Shown piece by piece: positions 27,940-38,641 of a stretch of DNA of 64,000 bases. The stretch comes from Gammaproteobacteria bacterium. Lineage in GTDB: Bacteria > Pseudomonadota > Gammaproteobacteria > Ga0077536. The position numbers and the translations under genes are program-made. The notes beneath the pieces were generated by a model. It saw only the letters and a list, made by a program, of their open reading frames with translations. It did no database searches and had not been told where the DNA came from. How positions within the stretch are numbered: position 1 is the stretch's first letter; every line of letters starts with the position of its first letter. The DNA lies in NCBI GenBank assembly GCA_020849475.1, contig JADLGE010000088.1:17703-81702 (forward strand), read 5' to 3'.

Positions 27940-29031
27940 ATGCAAGCATTCGACGCTGAACTGTCCCTGCCCCTCGCGTCGATGAGCCATGCACTGCAGC
28001 GCCTGCTGGCGCGTGCGGTGAAACGCCTGGTGGTCGACTTTCCGCACTGGTTCACGGCCGTCAATCACCGTTTGCACTGGGCCTATCTACTATCGTTCGT
28101 GGTGTTGGGGGGCTGGGCCTGGTGGCGCCACTATCGGCGGCCGGCCGCCGGTGGATTGAAGCCGCTGGTGAAGTTTCTGTTTCCTGCCAACGTCTACCTG
28201 CATCCCTCGGCGCTGCTCGACTATCAGCTGCTGCTCGCCAATCGCGTGCTGGGGCCGGCCTCATGGCTCGGCAGCCTGCTGTTCGGCAGCGCTTCGGTGG
28301 CGGCCGTCGCCCATGCCACGCAGCTCGGCGTGGCGGAGCGGGCGGGGGTGAGTTTCACACCCGGCCACTGGACCTTCGTCAGCGCCTTGGGCTTTGCGCT
28401 GACCATGACCGTGGCGCGCGATTTCGTCACCTTCCTGACCCATCTCGCGCATCATCGCGTGCCGCTGTTGTGGGAGTTTCACAAGGTCCATCACAGCGCC
28501 GAGGTGCTGACGCCGCTGACGGTGTTCCGCAAGCATCCGCTGTACAACGTGTGCGAGCACGGCATGAACATCGCGCTCATTGGGCCGCTGCAGGGCCTCA
28601 TTGCGCTGGGCTTCGTCGGTCATGCGCCGCCGGTCACGCTGTTCGGCGCCAATATCGTGTTTGCCTTGTTCCACCTGGCGGGCGCCAATCTGCGCCATTC
28701 CCATGTGTGGTGGTCTTTCGGTCCGCTTGTGAGTCATGTCTTCAGCTCACCGGCCCAGCACCAGATTCATCACAGCAAGGCGCCCGCGCACGCCGACAAG
28801 AATTTTGGCGAGGTGTTCGCGCTGTGGGATTGGCTGTGCGGCACGCTGTACGTGCCCGGCCGTGAACCCGAGGCCCTGCAATTCGGGCTGGCGGGCGAGG
28901 GCGCGCGCGAACATCGCAGCCTGTGGCGCCTCTACATCCAGCCGTTCATCAATTGCGCGGCGCTGTTGCGACCGGCGCGCGTGGTCGCGCCGACGCCGAT
29001 GGCGGCGCGGACGCCGGTGATCCGCAAGTGA
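27940..29031 (+). CDS. Sterol desaturase / fatty-acid hydroxylase family membrane protein
   Basis: 363 residues with several membrane segments. Three histidine boxes for a di-iron centre are intact: THLAHH, FHKVHHS and QHQIHHS, all HxxHH, with HSHVW between the second and third. The family inserts oxygen into or desaturates lipid-like substrates. Eukaryotic-type sterols are not expected here, so hopanoid, carotenoid or fatty acyl substrates are possible. It is the first gene of a coupled cassette; its TGA overlaps the GTG of the acyltransferase (GTGA). Confidence 0.88.
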   Translation: MQAFDAELSLPLASMSHALQRLLARAVKRLVVDFPHWFTAVNHRLHWAYLLSFVVLGGWAWWRHYRRPAAGGLKPLVKFLFPANVYLHPSALLDYQLLLANRVLGPASWLGSLLFGSASVAAVAHATQLGVAERAGVSFTPGHWTFVSALGFALTMTVARDFVTFLTHLAHHRVPLLWEFHKVHHSAEVLTPLTVFRKHPLYNVCEHGMNIALIGPLQGLIALGFVGHAPPVTLFGANIVFALFHLAGANLRHSHVWWSFGPLVSHVFSSPAQHQIHHSKAPAHADKNFGEVFALWDWLCGTLYVPGREPEALQFGLAGEGAREHRSLWRLYIQPFINCAALLRPARVVAPTPMAARTPVIRK

Positions 29032-30143
29032 ACCGCGTCACTTCGCTGTATCTTGATCTCATCCGTGTCAGCGCGGCGCTGGTGGTGGTGCTGACCCATC
29101 TCGCCTACACGCGTTTCAGCGGCGGCCAGTTGCTGGCGTGGCGTAGCCTCGGCAATGACGCGGTGATGGTGTTTTTCGTGCTGTCTGGCTATGTCATCGC
29201 CTGGAGCGCCGCCGAGCGCGAACTGACGCTCGGACACTACGCGCTCAATCGCGCCGCGCGCCTGTATTCGGTGGCGCTGCCGGCCGTGGCCTTGACGGTG
29301 TTGCTCGACGCGATTGGCCGCCACTGGTCGCCGGCGCTTTACCACGGCTTCCAATACCAGGGCGGCGAGCCCGCGCTGCGCCTGTTGCACGCGCTGACCT
29401 TCACCCACGAACTGTGGTTCCAGTCCTGGCGGGTGTTCAGCAACGGGCCCTATTGGTCGCTGGGTTATGAGTGCGGGTATTACCTGCTGTTCGCCTGCGC
29501 CTGGTATCTGCGCGGCGTGTGGCGCGGTATCTCGGTGCTGGCGGGGGCGGCCCTGCTCGGCCCGAAAATCCTGCTGTTGCTGCCGGTGTGGGCGCTGGGC
29601 GTGGTGGTGTATCGCATCAACTCCCGGCATGTACCGGGCGTAGTGACGGGCTTCGTGCTGTGGGCGGCGTCGCTGCTGGCCTACGCCGCGTTTCGCATCG
29701 ACGGCGGCCCGCAGGCCTTGCTCGCCTTCAGCCACGCCGAGTGGGGGCGGCATTTCGTCGAGCACAGCCTGCACTGGTCCAACGAATTTCTGGCGAGCTA
29801 TGTGATAGGTGTGCTGGTGGCAATGAATTTCGTCGGGCTGAACGCCTGCGCGCCGCTGCTGACCAAGCAGGTGACGCATTTTGAAAGGCCGATACGCGCC
29901 GGGGCGGCATGCACGTTTTCCATTTACCTTTTTCACTATCCCCTGCTGCAGTGCCTGGCCGCGAGCGGGGCGTTTGCCCCTCGTTCGCCGCTGGCGGTGG
30001 CGCTGCTCGGGCTCGTCACGGTGGCTTTGTGCTGTGCGCTCGCGACAGTGACCGAAAAGCGCAAGCCGTGGCTGCGCGCGGTATTGCTGAGTGGCACGCG
30101 CCGGCTGCGGCAGCGGCTGCCGCGCGCGGGCCTGTCTTGGTGA
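29028..30143 (+). CDS. OafA-type membrane acyltransferase (acyltransferase family 3)
   Basis: 371 residues, about ten transmembrane segments. The first, LDLIRVSAALVVVLTHLAYT, contains the conserved Arg and the catalytic-type His. A second signature is FFVLSGYVIAW with NRAARLYSVALPA, and FSIYLFHYPLLQ near the end is also typical. These proteins move acetyl or short acyl groups across the inner membrane onto sugars, peptidoglycan or lipids. The GTG at 29028 overlaps the preceding stop and the TGA overlaps the GTG of the following peptidase gene. Confidence 0.87.
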   Translation: MNRVTSLYLDLIRVSAALVVVLTHLAYTRFSGGQLLAWRSLGNDAVMVFFVLSGYVIAWSAAERELTLGHYALNRAARLYSVALPAVALTVLLDAIGRHWSPALYHGFQYQGGEPALRLLHALTFTHELWFQSWRVFSNGPYWSLGYECGYYLLFACAWYLRGVWRGISVLAGAALLGPKILLLLPVWALGVVVYRINSRHVPGVVTGFVLWAASLLAYAAFRIDGGPQALLAFSHAEWGRHFVEHSLHWSNEFLASYVIGVLVAMNFVGLNACAPLLTKQVTHFERPIRAGAACTFSIYLFHYPLLQCLAASGAFAPRSPLAVALLGLVTVALCCALATVTEKRKPWLRAVLLSGTRRLRQRLPRAGLSW

Positions 30144-31663
30144 GGGCGAGATTGATGTGTTGGCTGGCGGCGGCGTGCCTGCTCGGCGCCTGCGGGGCGG
30201 CGGCCGCGGCCGACTTGCCGTCCGCCACGCCGCTCGAACGGCTGCATTACCAACGCATAAGCCACGCCGCCGAGATTGATGCCGATCTCGAGGCGCTGGC
30301 GGCCGCCACGCCGCTCGCGCGCAAGGAGTCCCTCGGCCTGTCGCTGGAACAGCGGCCGCTGTCGGCGCTGCTGCTGTCGAGCGCCAAGCCGGGTCAATCC
30401 CATCCGCGCCTGATGCTGGTTGGTTCGCAACACGGCGCCGCCGAGCCGGCCGGCGGCGAGGCCATGCTGCGCCTCGCGCGACAACTGCTGGGTGGCGACC
30501 TGCGCGATGTGCTCGATGAATTCGACGTGGTGCTGGTGCCCGATGCCAACCCCGATGGCCGCGACACCGGCCACCGTTCCAATGCCGCGCGGGTCAATCT
30601 CAATACCGATTTCGTGCGCCTGTCGCAGCCCGAGAGCCAGGCCCTGGTGACGGCGCTTGAACGCTATGCGCCACTGGCGGTGCTGGATGTGCACGAGTCG
30701 GCGGTGTTGAAGCGCAAGACCCTGGCGCGTGAAGGCTATCTCACCGATTTCGACGCGCAGTTCGAAGCGGCCAATCATCCCGCCATCCCGAGCGTGCTGC
30801 GTGAACTCGGCCAGCACACCCTGTTGCCGGCCCTGATTGCCGATGCCCGTGCGGCGGGCCTGCCGGCGCAGCGCTACATCGGCGAGATCACGAGCATCCA
30901 TCAGGCCGTGAGTAACGGCGGCCTGAGTTTACGCAACTTCCGCAACCTGGCCGGCATGAGCGGTGCGCTGGCCTTCCTGGTGGAAACCAAGCTCGATTCG
31001 CGCGACGACCAATGGCCGACCTGGCGCAACATCGAAGCGCGGGTGGCGCGCTCGCTGGCCTGTCAGCGCGCTTTCGTGCGGCGCATGCAGGCCGAGCGCG
31101 CGGCGCTGGCCAAGGCCGTGGCCAGCGCCAAGGTCACGGCGCAGAAGGAGCCCGTGACGCTGCGCGCGGTGTATGCGCTCGATCACGACCATCCGACCAT
31201 CGAACTGCCGCTGCGACGCTTAGCCGACCGCAAGCTCGAGACCTTGAGCTTCGCGGATCATCGTCGCGTCAAAACCTCCGATGAAATACCGATGCCGGCC
31301 ACCTACGTGGTAAGCCAGCCCAGTGATGCGCTGCGCACGGCGCTCGAACGCCATGGCATCCATTACGAGCGCCAGTCCCAGGGCTTCGAACTGCCAGTGG
31401 TGGCAGAGCGTTTTGCGCGGCCCAAGCATGCCTACAGTCGCGCGCGCCTTTTGACCCACAGCGACAAGTTCATCACCACCGCACCGGGCGCCTTGTTGAT
31501 CGACCTCGTGCAAGCCCGTGGTCGACTCGTGCCGCTGCTGCTCGACCCGCGTTCGACCAGCAGCCTGTTCCGCCTGCCGGAATTTTCCCCGCTGCTGGAA
31601 ACCGGCAAGGAGTTCGGTGTATATCGCGTGCACAAAGGCGTGATGCGCGCCGGCTCGCCTTAA
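30140..31663 (+). CDS. M14-family zinc carboxypeptidase-like lipoprotein
   Basis: 507 residues. N-terminal lipoprotein signal peptide (RARLMCWLAAACLLGAC, Cys18). The M14 fold is indicated by [16 protein letters not shown] (His98, Glu102), [26 protein letters not shown] and the third ligand region LDVHESAVLK (His185); FLVETK near residue 277 offers the catalytic Glu. In classical M14 enzymes the first zinc motif is HxxE; here the spacing is HxxxE. GTG 30140 overlaps the acyltransferase stop; ATG 30155 is the alternative but shortens the signal peptide. Its closest relative is the next gene. Confidence 0.82.
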   Translation: MRARLMCWLAAACLLGACGAAAAADLPSATPLERLHYQRISHAAEIDADLEALAAATPLARKESLGLSLEQRPLSALLLSSAKPGQSHPRLMLVGSQHGAAEPAGGEAMLRLARQLLGGDLRDVLDEFDVVLVPDANPDGRDTGHRSNAARVNLNTDFVRLSQPESQALVTALERYAPLAVLDVHESAVLKRKTLAREGYLTDFDAQFEAANHPAIPSVLRELGQHTLLPALIADARAAGLPAQRYIGEITSIHQAVSNGGLSLRNFRNLAGMSGALAFLVETKLDSRDDQWPTWRNIEARVARSLACQRAFVRRMQAERAALAKAVASAKVTAQKEPVTLRAVYALDHDHPTIELPLRRLADRKLETLSFADHRRVKTSDEIPMPATYVVSQPSDALRTALERHGIHYERQSQGFELPVVAERFARPKHAYSRARLLTHSDKFITTAPGALLIDLVQARGRLVPLLLDPRSTSSLFRLPEFSPLLETGKEFGVYRVHKGVMRAGSP

Positions 31664-31680
31664 GGGGACAGCCGCTGACC

Positions 31681-33105
31681 GTGCTCGCCACGCCGCTCGA
31701 AGCCGCTGATTACACGCGCCTCTCGACGCCCGAGGAGATGGCGGGCTACCTCGCGCACCTCGCCGCGCGGACGCCCGGCGCCGAGCTGTGGCCGCTCGGC
31801 CATTCAGCCGGCGGGCGCGCGCTGACGGCCTTGCGTGTGCCGGCGCGTGATGCCCGCGTGCCGCCCCTGCGTGTGCTGCTGGTCGGCTCGCAGCACGGCG
31901 CCTCGGAAGCGGCGGGCGGCGAGGCCTTGCTGTGGCTGGCGCGCGAACTCACCGCGCTGGCGGCGGATGATGTCCGTGCGTCGCTCGAATTCGTGATCTT
32001 TCCCGACGCCAATCCCGACGGCCGCGCGCTCGATTCGGCGCGCAACGCCGACGAGGTCAACATCAACCGCGACTTCGTGCTCTTGACCCAGCCCGAGAGT
32101 CGCGCCCTCGATACGCTGCTGCGCGAGTTCACGCCCGAGGTGGTGCTCGACGCCCATGAATCGGCCAGCCTCAAACAGAAGTCCCTGGCCCGCGAGGGCT
32201 ATATGACGGCCTTCGAGACGCAGTTCGATTGCGCCAACAATCCCGGCATTCCGGCCGCCCTGCGTCGCTACGCCGAACACGAACTGCTGCCGGTGTTGCT
32301 GGCACGCGTGGCGGCCGCCGGCGTCGCCGCGCAGCGTTACGTGCGTGAAATCCTCTCGCTCTCGCAGGTCGCCACCCACGGTGGCCTCGGCGCGCGCAAG
32401 TTCCGCAATCGCGCGGGGCTGTCGGGCGCCCTCGCTTTCCTGCTCGAAACGCCGATGGATCCCAAGCACGGCCGCTATCCGAGCTATCGCAACATCGCGG
32501 TGCGGGTGGCGCGGCAGCTGCAGGCGCAGCGCGTGTTCATTGCGACCGTGGCCGAGCGTCGCGTGGCCGTGCAGCGCCTGCTCGCGGCGCATCGCATGAG
32601 CGTCGAACCGCTGATACTGAGCGCGTGCTATGGCGAGCGCGCGCCCGGCGCGCTGTTGCATCTGCCCATGCGCCGCATTGCCGACGGCGAAGTGCAGACC
32701 CTGGCGTTCGCCGACCATCGGCGCGTGGTCGACGGCGCCGCGATCCCGTTGCCGGCCAGCTACTGGGTGACCGCCCACCAGGCGGGCATGGCGCGGCTGC
32801 TCGAGCAGCATGGCTTTCCTTACGAGGTGTTGCGCGCCGCCGCCGTCAGGCACGGGCGTGTGGCCGGGCAGTCGCCAGGCGGCGAACCGCGGACGATGAC
32901 GGTGCCGGCCGGCAGTCTGCACGTGCCAGTGCGCGGGCCGCGCGCGCGATTGCTGGCCCTGCTGCTCGAGGCCGGCTCCAGCAGCAGTGTGTTCGGCTAC
33001 CCGACATTCGCGCGGCTGTTGTCGGCGGCGGGCGAGGGATTCGTGCTGGCCGACGTCGCACAAATGCCAAGCGGATTGGGCGACAGCCGCTGGCTTGAGG
33101 CATAA
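31681..33105 (+). CDS. M14-family zinc carboxypeptidase-like protein, second tandem copy without signal peptide
   Basis: 474 residues, clearly a paralogue of the preceding gene along its whole length: [16 protein letters not shown] (His72, Glu76), [24 protein letters not shown] and [12 protein letters not shown] (His159), then FLLETPMDP. The same unusual HxxxE spacing appears. Unlike copy 1 it starts at GTG 31681 with no signal peptide, so it should stay in the cytoplasm unless a start was missed. It follows 17 bases after copy 1 in a different frame. The C-terminal 100 residues diverge most between the two. Confidence 0.78.
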   Translation: MLATPLEAADYTRLSTPEEMAGYLAHLAARTPGAELWPLGHSAGGRALTALRVPARDARVPPLRVLLVGSQHGASEAAGGEALLWLARELTALAADDVRASLEFVIFPDANPDGRALDSARNADEVNINRDFVLLTQPESRALDTLLREFTPEVVLDAHESASLKQKSLAREGYMTAFETQFDCANNPGIPAALRRYAEHELLPVLLARVAAAGVAAQRYVREILSLSQVATHGGLGARKFRNRAGLSGALAFLLETPMDPKHGRYPSYRNIAVRVARQLQAQRVFIATVAERRVAVQRLLAAHRMSVEPLILSACYGERAPGALLHLPMRRIADGEVQTLAFADHRRVVDGAAIPLPASYWVTAHQAGMARLLEQHGFPYEVLRAAAVRHGRVAGQSPGGEPRTMTVPAGSLHVPVRGPRARLLALLLEAGSSSSVFGYPTFARLLSAAGEGFVLADVAQMPSGLGDSRWLEA

Positions 33106-33184
33106 TGCCCCCGATTTAACGAGCCGGCCGCAGCCGGGTCCATCCAACATCCATCCCGAAATGCTGAACGCAAGGAGACAGTGC

Positions 33185-34351
33185 GTGCGGTCTAGCTACC
33201 TTTTTACCAGTGAATCCGTGTCCGAAGGACACCCCGACAAGGTCTGCGATCGCATCTCCGATGCGGTGGTCGACGCCTACCTCGCGGCCGAGCCGCAGGC
33301 CCGCGTCGCCTGCGAAACCTTGTGCACCACCAACCGCATCGTCATTGCCGGCGAAGTGCGTGGGCCGGCCAGCATCACGTCCGAATCGATCGAATCCCTG
33401 GCGCGCGATGCGGTCAAGGCGATTGGTTATGAGCAGGACGGTTTTCATTGGAAGAACGCCGATGTCAGCGTCTATCTGCACAAGCAGTCGTCCGACATCG
33501 CGCAGGGCGTCGACAGCGCCGAGAGCAAGGATGAAGGCGCGGGCGACCAGGGCATCATGTTCGGTTACGCCTGCCGCGAAACCGAAGTGCTGATGCCGGC
33601 GCCGCTCTACTACGCGCACCGCATCCTGCAGGACATGGCCACCGCCCGCCATGCCGACAAGAATTCCGGCCTCGGTCCGGACGCCAAGAGCCAGATCACC
33701 CTGCAGTACGAAAACGGCAAGCCGGTGCGCGCCACTTCGGTGGTGGTCTCGACCCAGCATGCCGAGAAGCTCTCCCAGGCAGACGTGCGTGAAATCGTGC
33801 GCCCGTTCGTGATGAAGGCCCTGCCGCAGGGCTGGATGTGCCCGGAGGCCGAGTTCTACGTCAATCCCACCGGTCGCTTCGTGATCGGCGGCCCCGACGG
33901 CGACGCCGGTCTCACCGGTCGCAAGATCATCGTCGACACCTACGGCGGCGCCGCACCCCACGGCGGTGGCGCGTTCTCCGGCAAGGATCCGACCAAGGTC
34001 GACCGCTCCGCCGCCTATGCCGCGCGCTATCTGGCCAAGAACGTGGTGGCCGCCGGTTGCGCCGAGCGTTGCACCATCCAGTTGTCCTACGCCATCGGCG
34101 TGGCCAAGCCCTTGTCGCTGTACGTCGACCTGCATGGCACCGGCCAGGTCGATGAAGCGCGTCTGGAGAAGGCGCTGGCCGAGGTGATGGACCTGTCGCC
34201 GCGCGGCATCCGCAATCACCTGCAGCTGAACCGTCCGATCTACGAGCGCACCGCCGCCTACGGCCATTTCGGCCGCGCGCCGGAAGCCGATGGCGGCTTC
34301 TCATGGGAGAAGACCGATTTGATCGACGCGCTGAAGAAGGCGCTGGCGTAA
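33185..34351 (+). CDS. metK: S-adenosylmethionine synthetase
   Basis: 388 residues. Begins [40 protein letters not shown] and [20 protein letters not shown] are the two PROSITE signatures. It makes SAM from methionine and ATP in the cytoplasm. GTG 33185 is taken as start because AAGGAGA lies 6 bases before it and the family N-terminus begins there; an in-frame ATG at 33161 would add eight unrelated residues. ahcY follows after two REP-like palindromes. Confidence 0.96.
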   Translation: MRSSYLFTSESVSEGHPDKVCDRISDAVVDAYLAAEPQARVACETLCTTNRIVIAGEVRGPASITSESIESLARDAVKAIGYEQDGFHWKNADVSVYLHKQSSDIAQGVDSAESKDEGAGDQGIMFGYACRETEVLMPAPLYYAHRILQDMATARHADKNSGLGPDAKSQITLQYENGKPVRATSVVVSTQHAEKLSQADVREIVRPFVMKALPQGWMCPEAEFYVNPTGRFVIGGPDGDAGLTGRKIIVDTYGGAAPHGGGAFSGKDPTKVDRSAAYAARYLAKNVVAAGCAERCTIQLSYAIGVAKPLSLYVDLHGTGQVDEARLEKALAEVMDLSPRGIRNHLQLNRPIYERTAAYGHFGRAPEADGGFSWEKTDLIDALKKALA

Positions 34352-34361
34352 GGCGTCCGGG

Positions 34362-34405
34362 TCGCGGTTTGAAGGTGCGAATGAATTCGCACCTTGAGAC
34401 CGCGA
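34362..34405. repeat. REP-like palindrome, family A copy 3, inside a larger inverted repeat
   Basis: Core AAGGTGCGAAT / ATTCGCACCTT (34372-34395) is nested in TCGCGGT (34362-34368) and ACCGCGA (34399-34405). The whole could fold into a long stem just after metK. Confidence 0.8.
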
Positions 34406-34448
34406 TTCGCCAAATGACCAAGATCGATGCGAGCGATGGCCGTCCGTT

Positions 34449-34470
34449 GTAGGTGCGAATTCATTCGCAC
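34449..34470. repeat. REP-like palindrome, family A copy 4
   Basis: GTAGGTGCGAATTCATTCGC plus AC; GTGCGAAT and ATTCGCAC are perfect arms with TC between. It lies 60 bases before the ahcY start. No SAH-riboswitch consensus is recognisable in the 34352-34530 gap. Confidence 0.8.
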
Positions 34471-34530
34471 ACTCAGATCCAAAACCCCAACCGCGTCGTA
34501 GCAACAGACACAATCACAGGCGGAGTATTT

Positions 34531-36009
<1,479 letters not shown>

Positions 36010-36015
36010 GCGAAC

Positions 36016-36044
36016 CTCGGCGCCGGCCTCGTGCCGGCGCCGAG
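36016..36044 (+). terminator. Perfect 12-bp hairpin after ahcY
   Basis: CTCGGCGCCGGC / GCCGGCGCCGAG around CTCGT, starting 7 bases after the ahcY stop. There is no T-run, so it may protect the 3' end or act with Rho rather than terminate alone. Confidence 0.5.
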
Positions 36045-36088
36045 CGTTCCGTGTCGCGAGCGAGTTCGGCGAGGGAGGGCGACTCACC

Positions 36089-36634
36089 ATGCGCATAGGC
36101 AACACCCGCGAATCCTACGGTCTGGTCACCAAGCTGCTGCATTGGGCGACCGCATTGCTCATCATCGGCCTCATCGGTCTCGGCTACTACATGGTCGGCC
36201 TGACCTACTACGACACCTGGTATCACGACTCCCTCGAAGCCCATAAGGCGCTCGGCATGGCGGTGTTCGCGCTCGGTGTGCTGACCCTGGCGTGGCGCAA
36301 GCTGTCACCGTCGCCGCCGCTCCACGACAGCCTCAAGCGCTGGGAGAAAATCGCCGCGACGGCCATGCACCACACCCTGTTTCTGCTGGTATTCCTGATC
36401 CCGGTCACGGGTTTCCTGGTCTCGACCTCGGAAGGCAAGGCGGTGGCGTTCTTCTCGTGGTTCGAGGTGCCGGCGCTGGTGGTGGTGGGCGAGAGCCTGC
36501 GCGATCTCGCCATTGCCGTGCATTTCTATTGCGCCTACGGCACCGGCGCGCTGGTCGCGTTGCACGCGGCGGCGGCGCTCAAGCATCAGCTGTTTGATCG
36601 TGACGGCACGCTGGCGCGCATGATCTGGCGTTGA
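36089..36634 (+). CDS. Cytochrome b561 family di-heme membrane protein
   Basis: 181 residues with four transmembrane helices. His18 in VTKLLHWATALLI and histidines in SLEAHKALGMAVF, AMHHTLFLLVFLIP and AVHFYCAYGTG are the candidate heme b ligands. The CybB/YceJ family passes electrons from ubiquinol, in some members to superoxide or YceI-like partners. No YceI gene is adjacent. It stands alone between ahcY and cysS. Confidence 0.9.
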   Translation: MRIGNTRESYGLVTKLLHWATALLIIGLIGLGYYMVGLTYYDTWYHDSLEAHKALGMAVFALGVLTLAWRKLSPSPPLHDSLKRWEKIAATAMHHTLFLLVFLIPVTGFLVSTSEGKAVAFFSWFEVPALVVVGESLRDLAIAVHFYCAYGTGALVALHAAAALKHQLFDRDGTLARMIWR

Positions 36635-36673
36635 GCACGGGGCGCCGCAGGGGATTTATGCGGCATCCTTGGG

Positions 36674-36679
36674 TATACT
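36674..36679 (+). promoter_or_regulatory. Possible -10 element of the cysS promoter
   Basis: TATACT 36 bases before the TTG start of cysS, in the gap after cytochrome b561. No clear -35. Confidence 0.35.
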
Positions 36680-36714
36680 GCGCCGCTCATTTTTGACCCC
36701 GCGGGGCCGCGACC

Positions 36715-38097
36715 TTGGCTCTCGAAATCTACAATTCGCTGACTCGCCGCAAGGAACTGTTCGTGCCCGCCGATCCGGCGCGGGTCACCATGTACGCCTG
36801 CGGCCCGACCGTCTACAACCCGCCGCATATCGGCAATGCCCGTGCGGCGGTGGTTTATGACCTCTTGTATCGCGTGCTTAAACGTCACTATCCGAACGTG
36901 GTGTACGCGCGCAACATCACCGACGTCGACGACAAGATCAACGCCGCGGCGGCCAGTGAAGGCGTCGAGATCGGTGTCATCACCGACAGGTACACCGCCG
37001 TCTATCATGCCGACGTCGAAGCCCTGGGCACGCTGCCGCCGCCCATCGAGCCGCGCGCCACCACGCATATCGCCGGCATGATCGCCATGATTGAAACGCT
37101 GATTGCCGCCGGCCATGCCTATGCCGCCGCAGGGCATGTGCTGTTCAACGTGCCGAGCTATGCCGCCTATGGTGCGCTGTCGGGCCGTTCGCAGGACGAG
37201 ATGATCGCCGGCGCGCGCGTCGAAGTGGCGCCCTACAAGCGCGACCCGGCCGACTTCGTGCTGTGGAAGCCGTCGCCGCCGGAACTGCCGGGCTGGGACA
37301 GCCCCTGGGGCCGCGGCCGTCCGGGCTGGCACATGGAGTGCTCGGCCATGATCGAGCATCACCTCGGCCAGACCATCGACATCCATGGTGGCGGTAACGA
37401 TCTGAAATTCCCGCACCACGAGAACGAGATCGCGCAGAGCGCCTGCGCCCATGGCGGCGCGGCCCTCGCACGCTACTGGGTGCATAACGGCTTCGTGCAG
37501 ATTGATTCGACCAAGATGTCGAAGTCCATCGGCAATGTGCTGCTGGTGCGCGAACTGTTGAAGAGCCACAACGGCGAAACCCTGCGCATGGCGCTGATCC
37601 GCGCCAAGTACCGCGAGCCGCTGAACTGGAGCGATGAACTGGTGGAGCAGGCCAAGTCGCAGCTCGACCGCATGTACGGCACGCTCGAACGTCTTGCCGA
37701 TATCACGCTCGAAGCGCACGAAATCAAGGCCTCCGCGGCGTTCAATGCCGCCATGGACGATGACCTCAATACACCCAAGGCGGTGTCGGTGCTGATGGAA
37801 ACGGTGACACTCGCCAACCGCAGTGAAGACCTGGCCGAGCGCCGACGCTGCAAGGCGGAACTATTGGCCGGCGGCCGCGAACTCGGCATCCTGCAGCAGG
37901 ATCCTGTCGCCTGGGCCAAGGGCAGCGCCGATAGTGAAGGCACCGATGACGCCGCCATCGATGCGCTGGTCGCCGAACGCGTGGCAGCGCGCGCAGCCAA
38001 GGATTTCAAGCGCGCCGACGAAGTGCGTGATCAGCTGTTGGCGCTGGGCATCCAGATCATGGACGGTGCCAACGGCACCCAGTGGCGGCGCGCATGA
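36715..38097 (+). CDS. cysS: Cysteinyl-tRNA synthetase
   Basis: 460 residues, normal length. Charges tRNA-Cys. Zinc/active-site Cys in [14 protein letters not shown] motif as [15 protein letters not shown] and [11 protein letters not shown] for the remaining zinc ligands, and KMSKSIGN. The start is a TTG at 36715 giving [13 protein letters not shown], the family N-terminus. The stop overlaps the sufE start (ATGA), so cysteine charging and sulfur mobilisation are co-translated. Confidence 0.96.
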   Translation: MALEIYNSLTRRKELFVPADPARVTMYACGPTVYNPPHIGNARAAVVYDLLYRVLKRHYPNVVYARNITDVDDKINAAAASEGVEIGVITDRYTAVYHADVEALGTLPPPIEPRATTHIAGMIAMIETLIAAGHAYAAAGHVLFNVPSYAAYGALSGRSQDEMIAGARVEVAPYKRDPADFVLWKPSPPELPGWDSPWGRGRPGWHMECSAMIEHHLGQTIDIHGGGNDLKFPHHENEIAQSACAHGGAALARYWVHNGFVQIDSTKMSKSIGNVLLVRELLKSHNGETLRMALIRAKYREPLNWSDELVEQAKSQLDRMYGTLERLADITLEAHEIKASAAFNAAMDDDLNTPKAVSVLMETVTLANRSEDLAERRRCKAELLAGGRELGILQQDPVAWAKGSADSEGTDDAAIDALVAERVAARAAKDFKRADEVRDQLLALGIQIMDGANGTQWRRA

Positions 38098-38558
38098 GTG
38101 CGTCGGACAACCCGGGCACGCTGGCGCCGGCCGACGAAATCGTCGCCGCGCAACGCGACATCGTCGACACCTTCAAGCTCTTTGAAGACTGGACCGAGCG
38201 CTACCAGTACATCATCGACCTCGGCCGCGAGGCGCCGCCCTTTCCCGAAGAGTGGAAGACCGACAAGTACAAGCTGCACGGCTGCCAGTCGCAGGTGTGG
38301 ATAGTCACCGAGCAACGCGGCGACCGTCTGCATTACGCCGCGACCAGCGATTCGGCCATCGTCGCCGGTCTCATCCAACTCTTGCTGCAGGTCTATTCCG
38401 ACCGGCGCCCGGCCGACATCCTCGCCACGCCGCCGGATTTCCTGAAGGAAGTACAGCTCGCCGAACACCTCTCACCGACCCGCAGCAATGGCCTGCACGC
38501 CATGGTCCAGCAGATCCGTCAGCACGCGGTGCAGGCGATGGTGGCGGCGGGGGGCTGA
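38094..38558 (+). CDS. sufE: SufE/CsdE-type cysteine desulfurase activator
   Basis: 154 residues. SufE accepts persulfide sulfur from SufS/CsdA during Fe-S assembly. The acceptor is Cys64 in [12 protein letters not shown]; the preceding [15 protein letters not shown] and late [14 protein letters not shown] are standard. No suf or csd partner is present nearby, so whether it serves SufS or CsdA is open. Its ATG overlaps the cysS TGA by four bases. Confidence 0.94.
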   Translation: MSASDNPGTLAPADEIVAAQRDIVDTFKLFEDWTERYQYIIDLGREAPPFPEEWKTDKYKLHGCQSQVWIVTEQRGDRLHYAATSDSAIVAGLIQLLLQVYSDRRPADILATPPDFLKEVQLAEHLSPTRSNGLHAMVQQIRQHAVQAMVAAGG

Positions 38559-38590
38559 ACTGGCGCGGCGGCCCTGATCTTTTTCCCCGC

Positions 38591-38612
38591 GGGTCAGACT
38601 TCAGTTTGACCC
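38591..38612. repeat. REP-like palindrome, family B, single unit
   Basis: GGGTCAGACT / AGTTTGACCC with TC between, in the convergent gap between sufE and the HD-GYP gene. It is the only family B unit found alone; the others are inverted pairs. Confidence 0.8.
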
Positions 38613-38616
38613 ACGC

Positions 38617-38641
38617 AAGAAAAAAAACAGCCGGCCGGCTA
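38617..38641 (-). terminator. Short terminator overlapping the HD-GYP stop codon
   Basis: On the - strand AGCC-GGCC-GGCT (38640-38629) is followed by GTTTTTTTTCTT. The stem is only four pairs and starts within the TAG stop codon. Confidence 0.5.

Noticed and set aside
34352..34530. Possible SAH or SAM riboswitch before ahcY
   Set aside because: The gap is taken up by two REP-like palindromes and no SAH-riboswitch or SAM-riboswitch core sequence could be matched.
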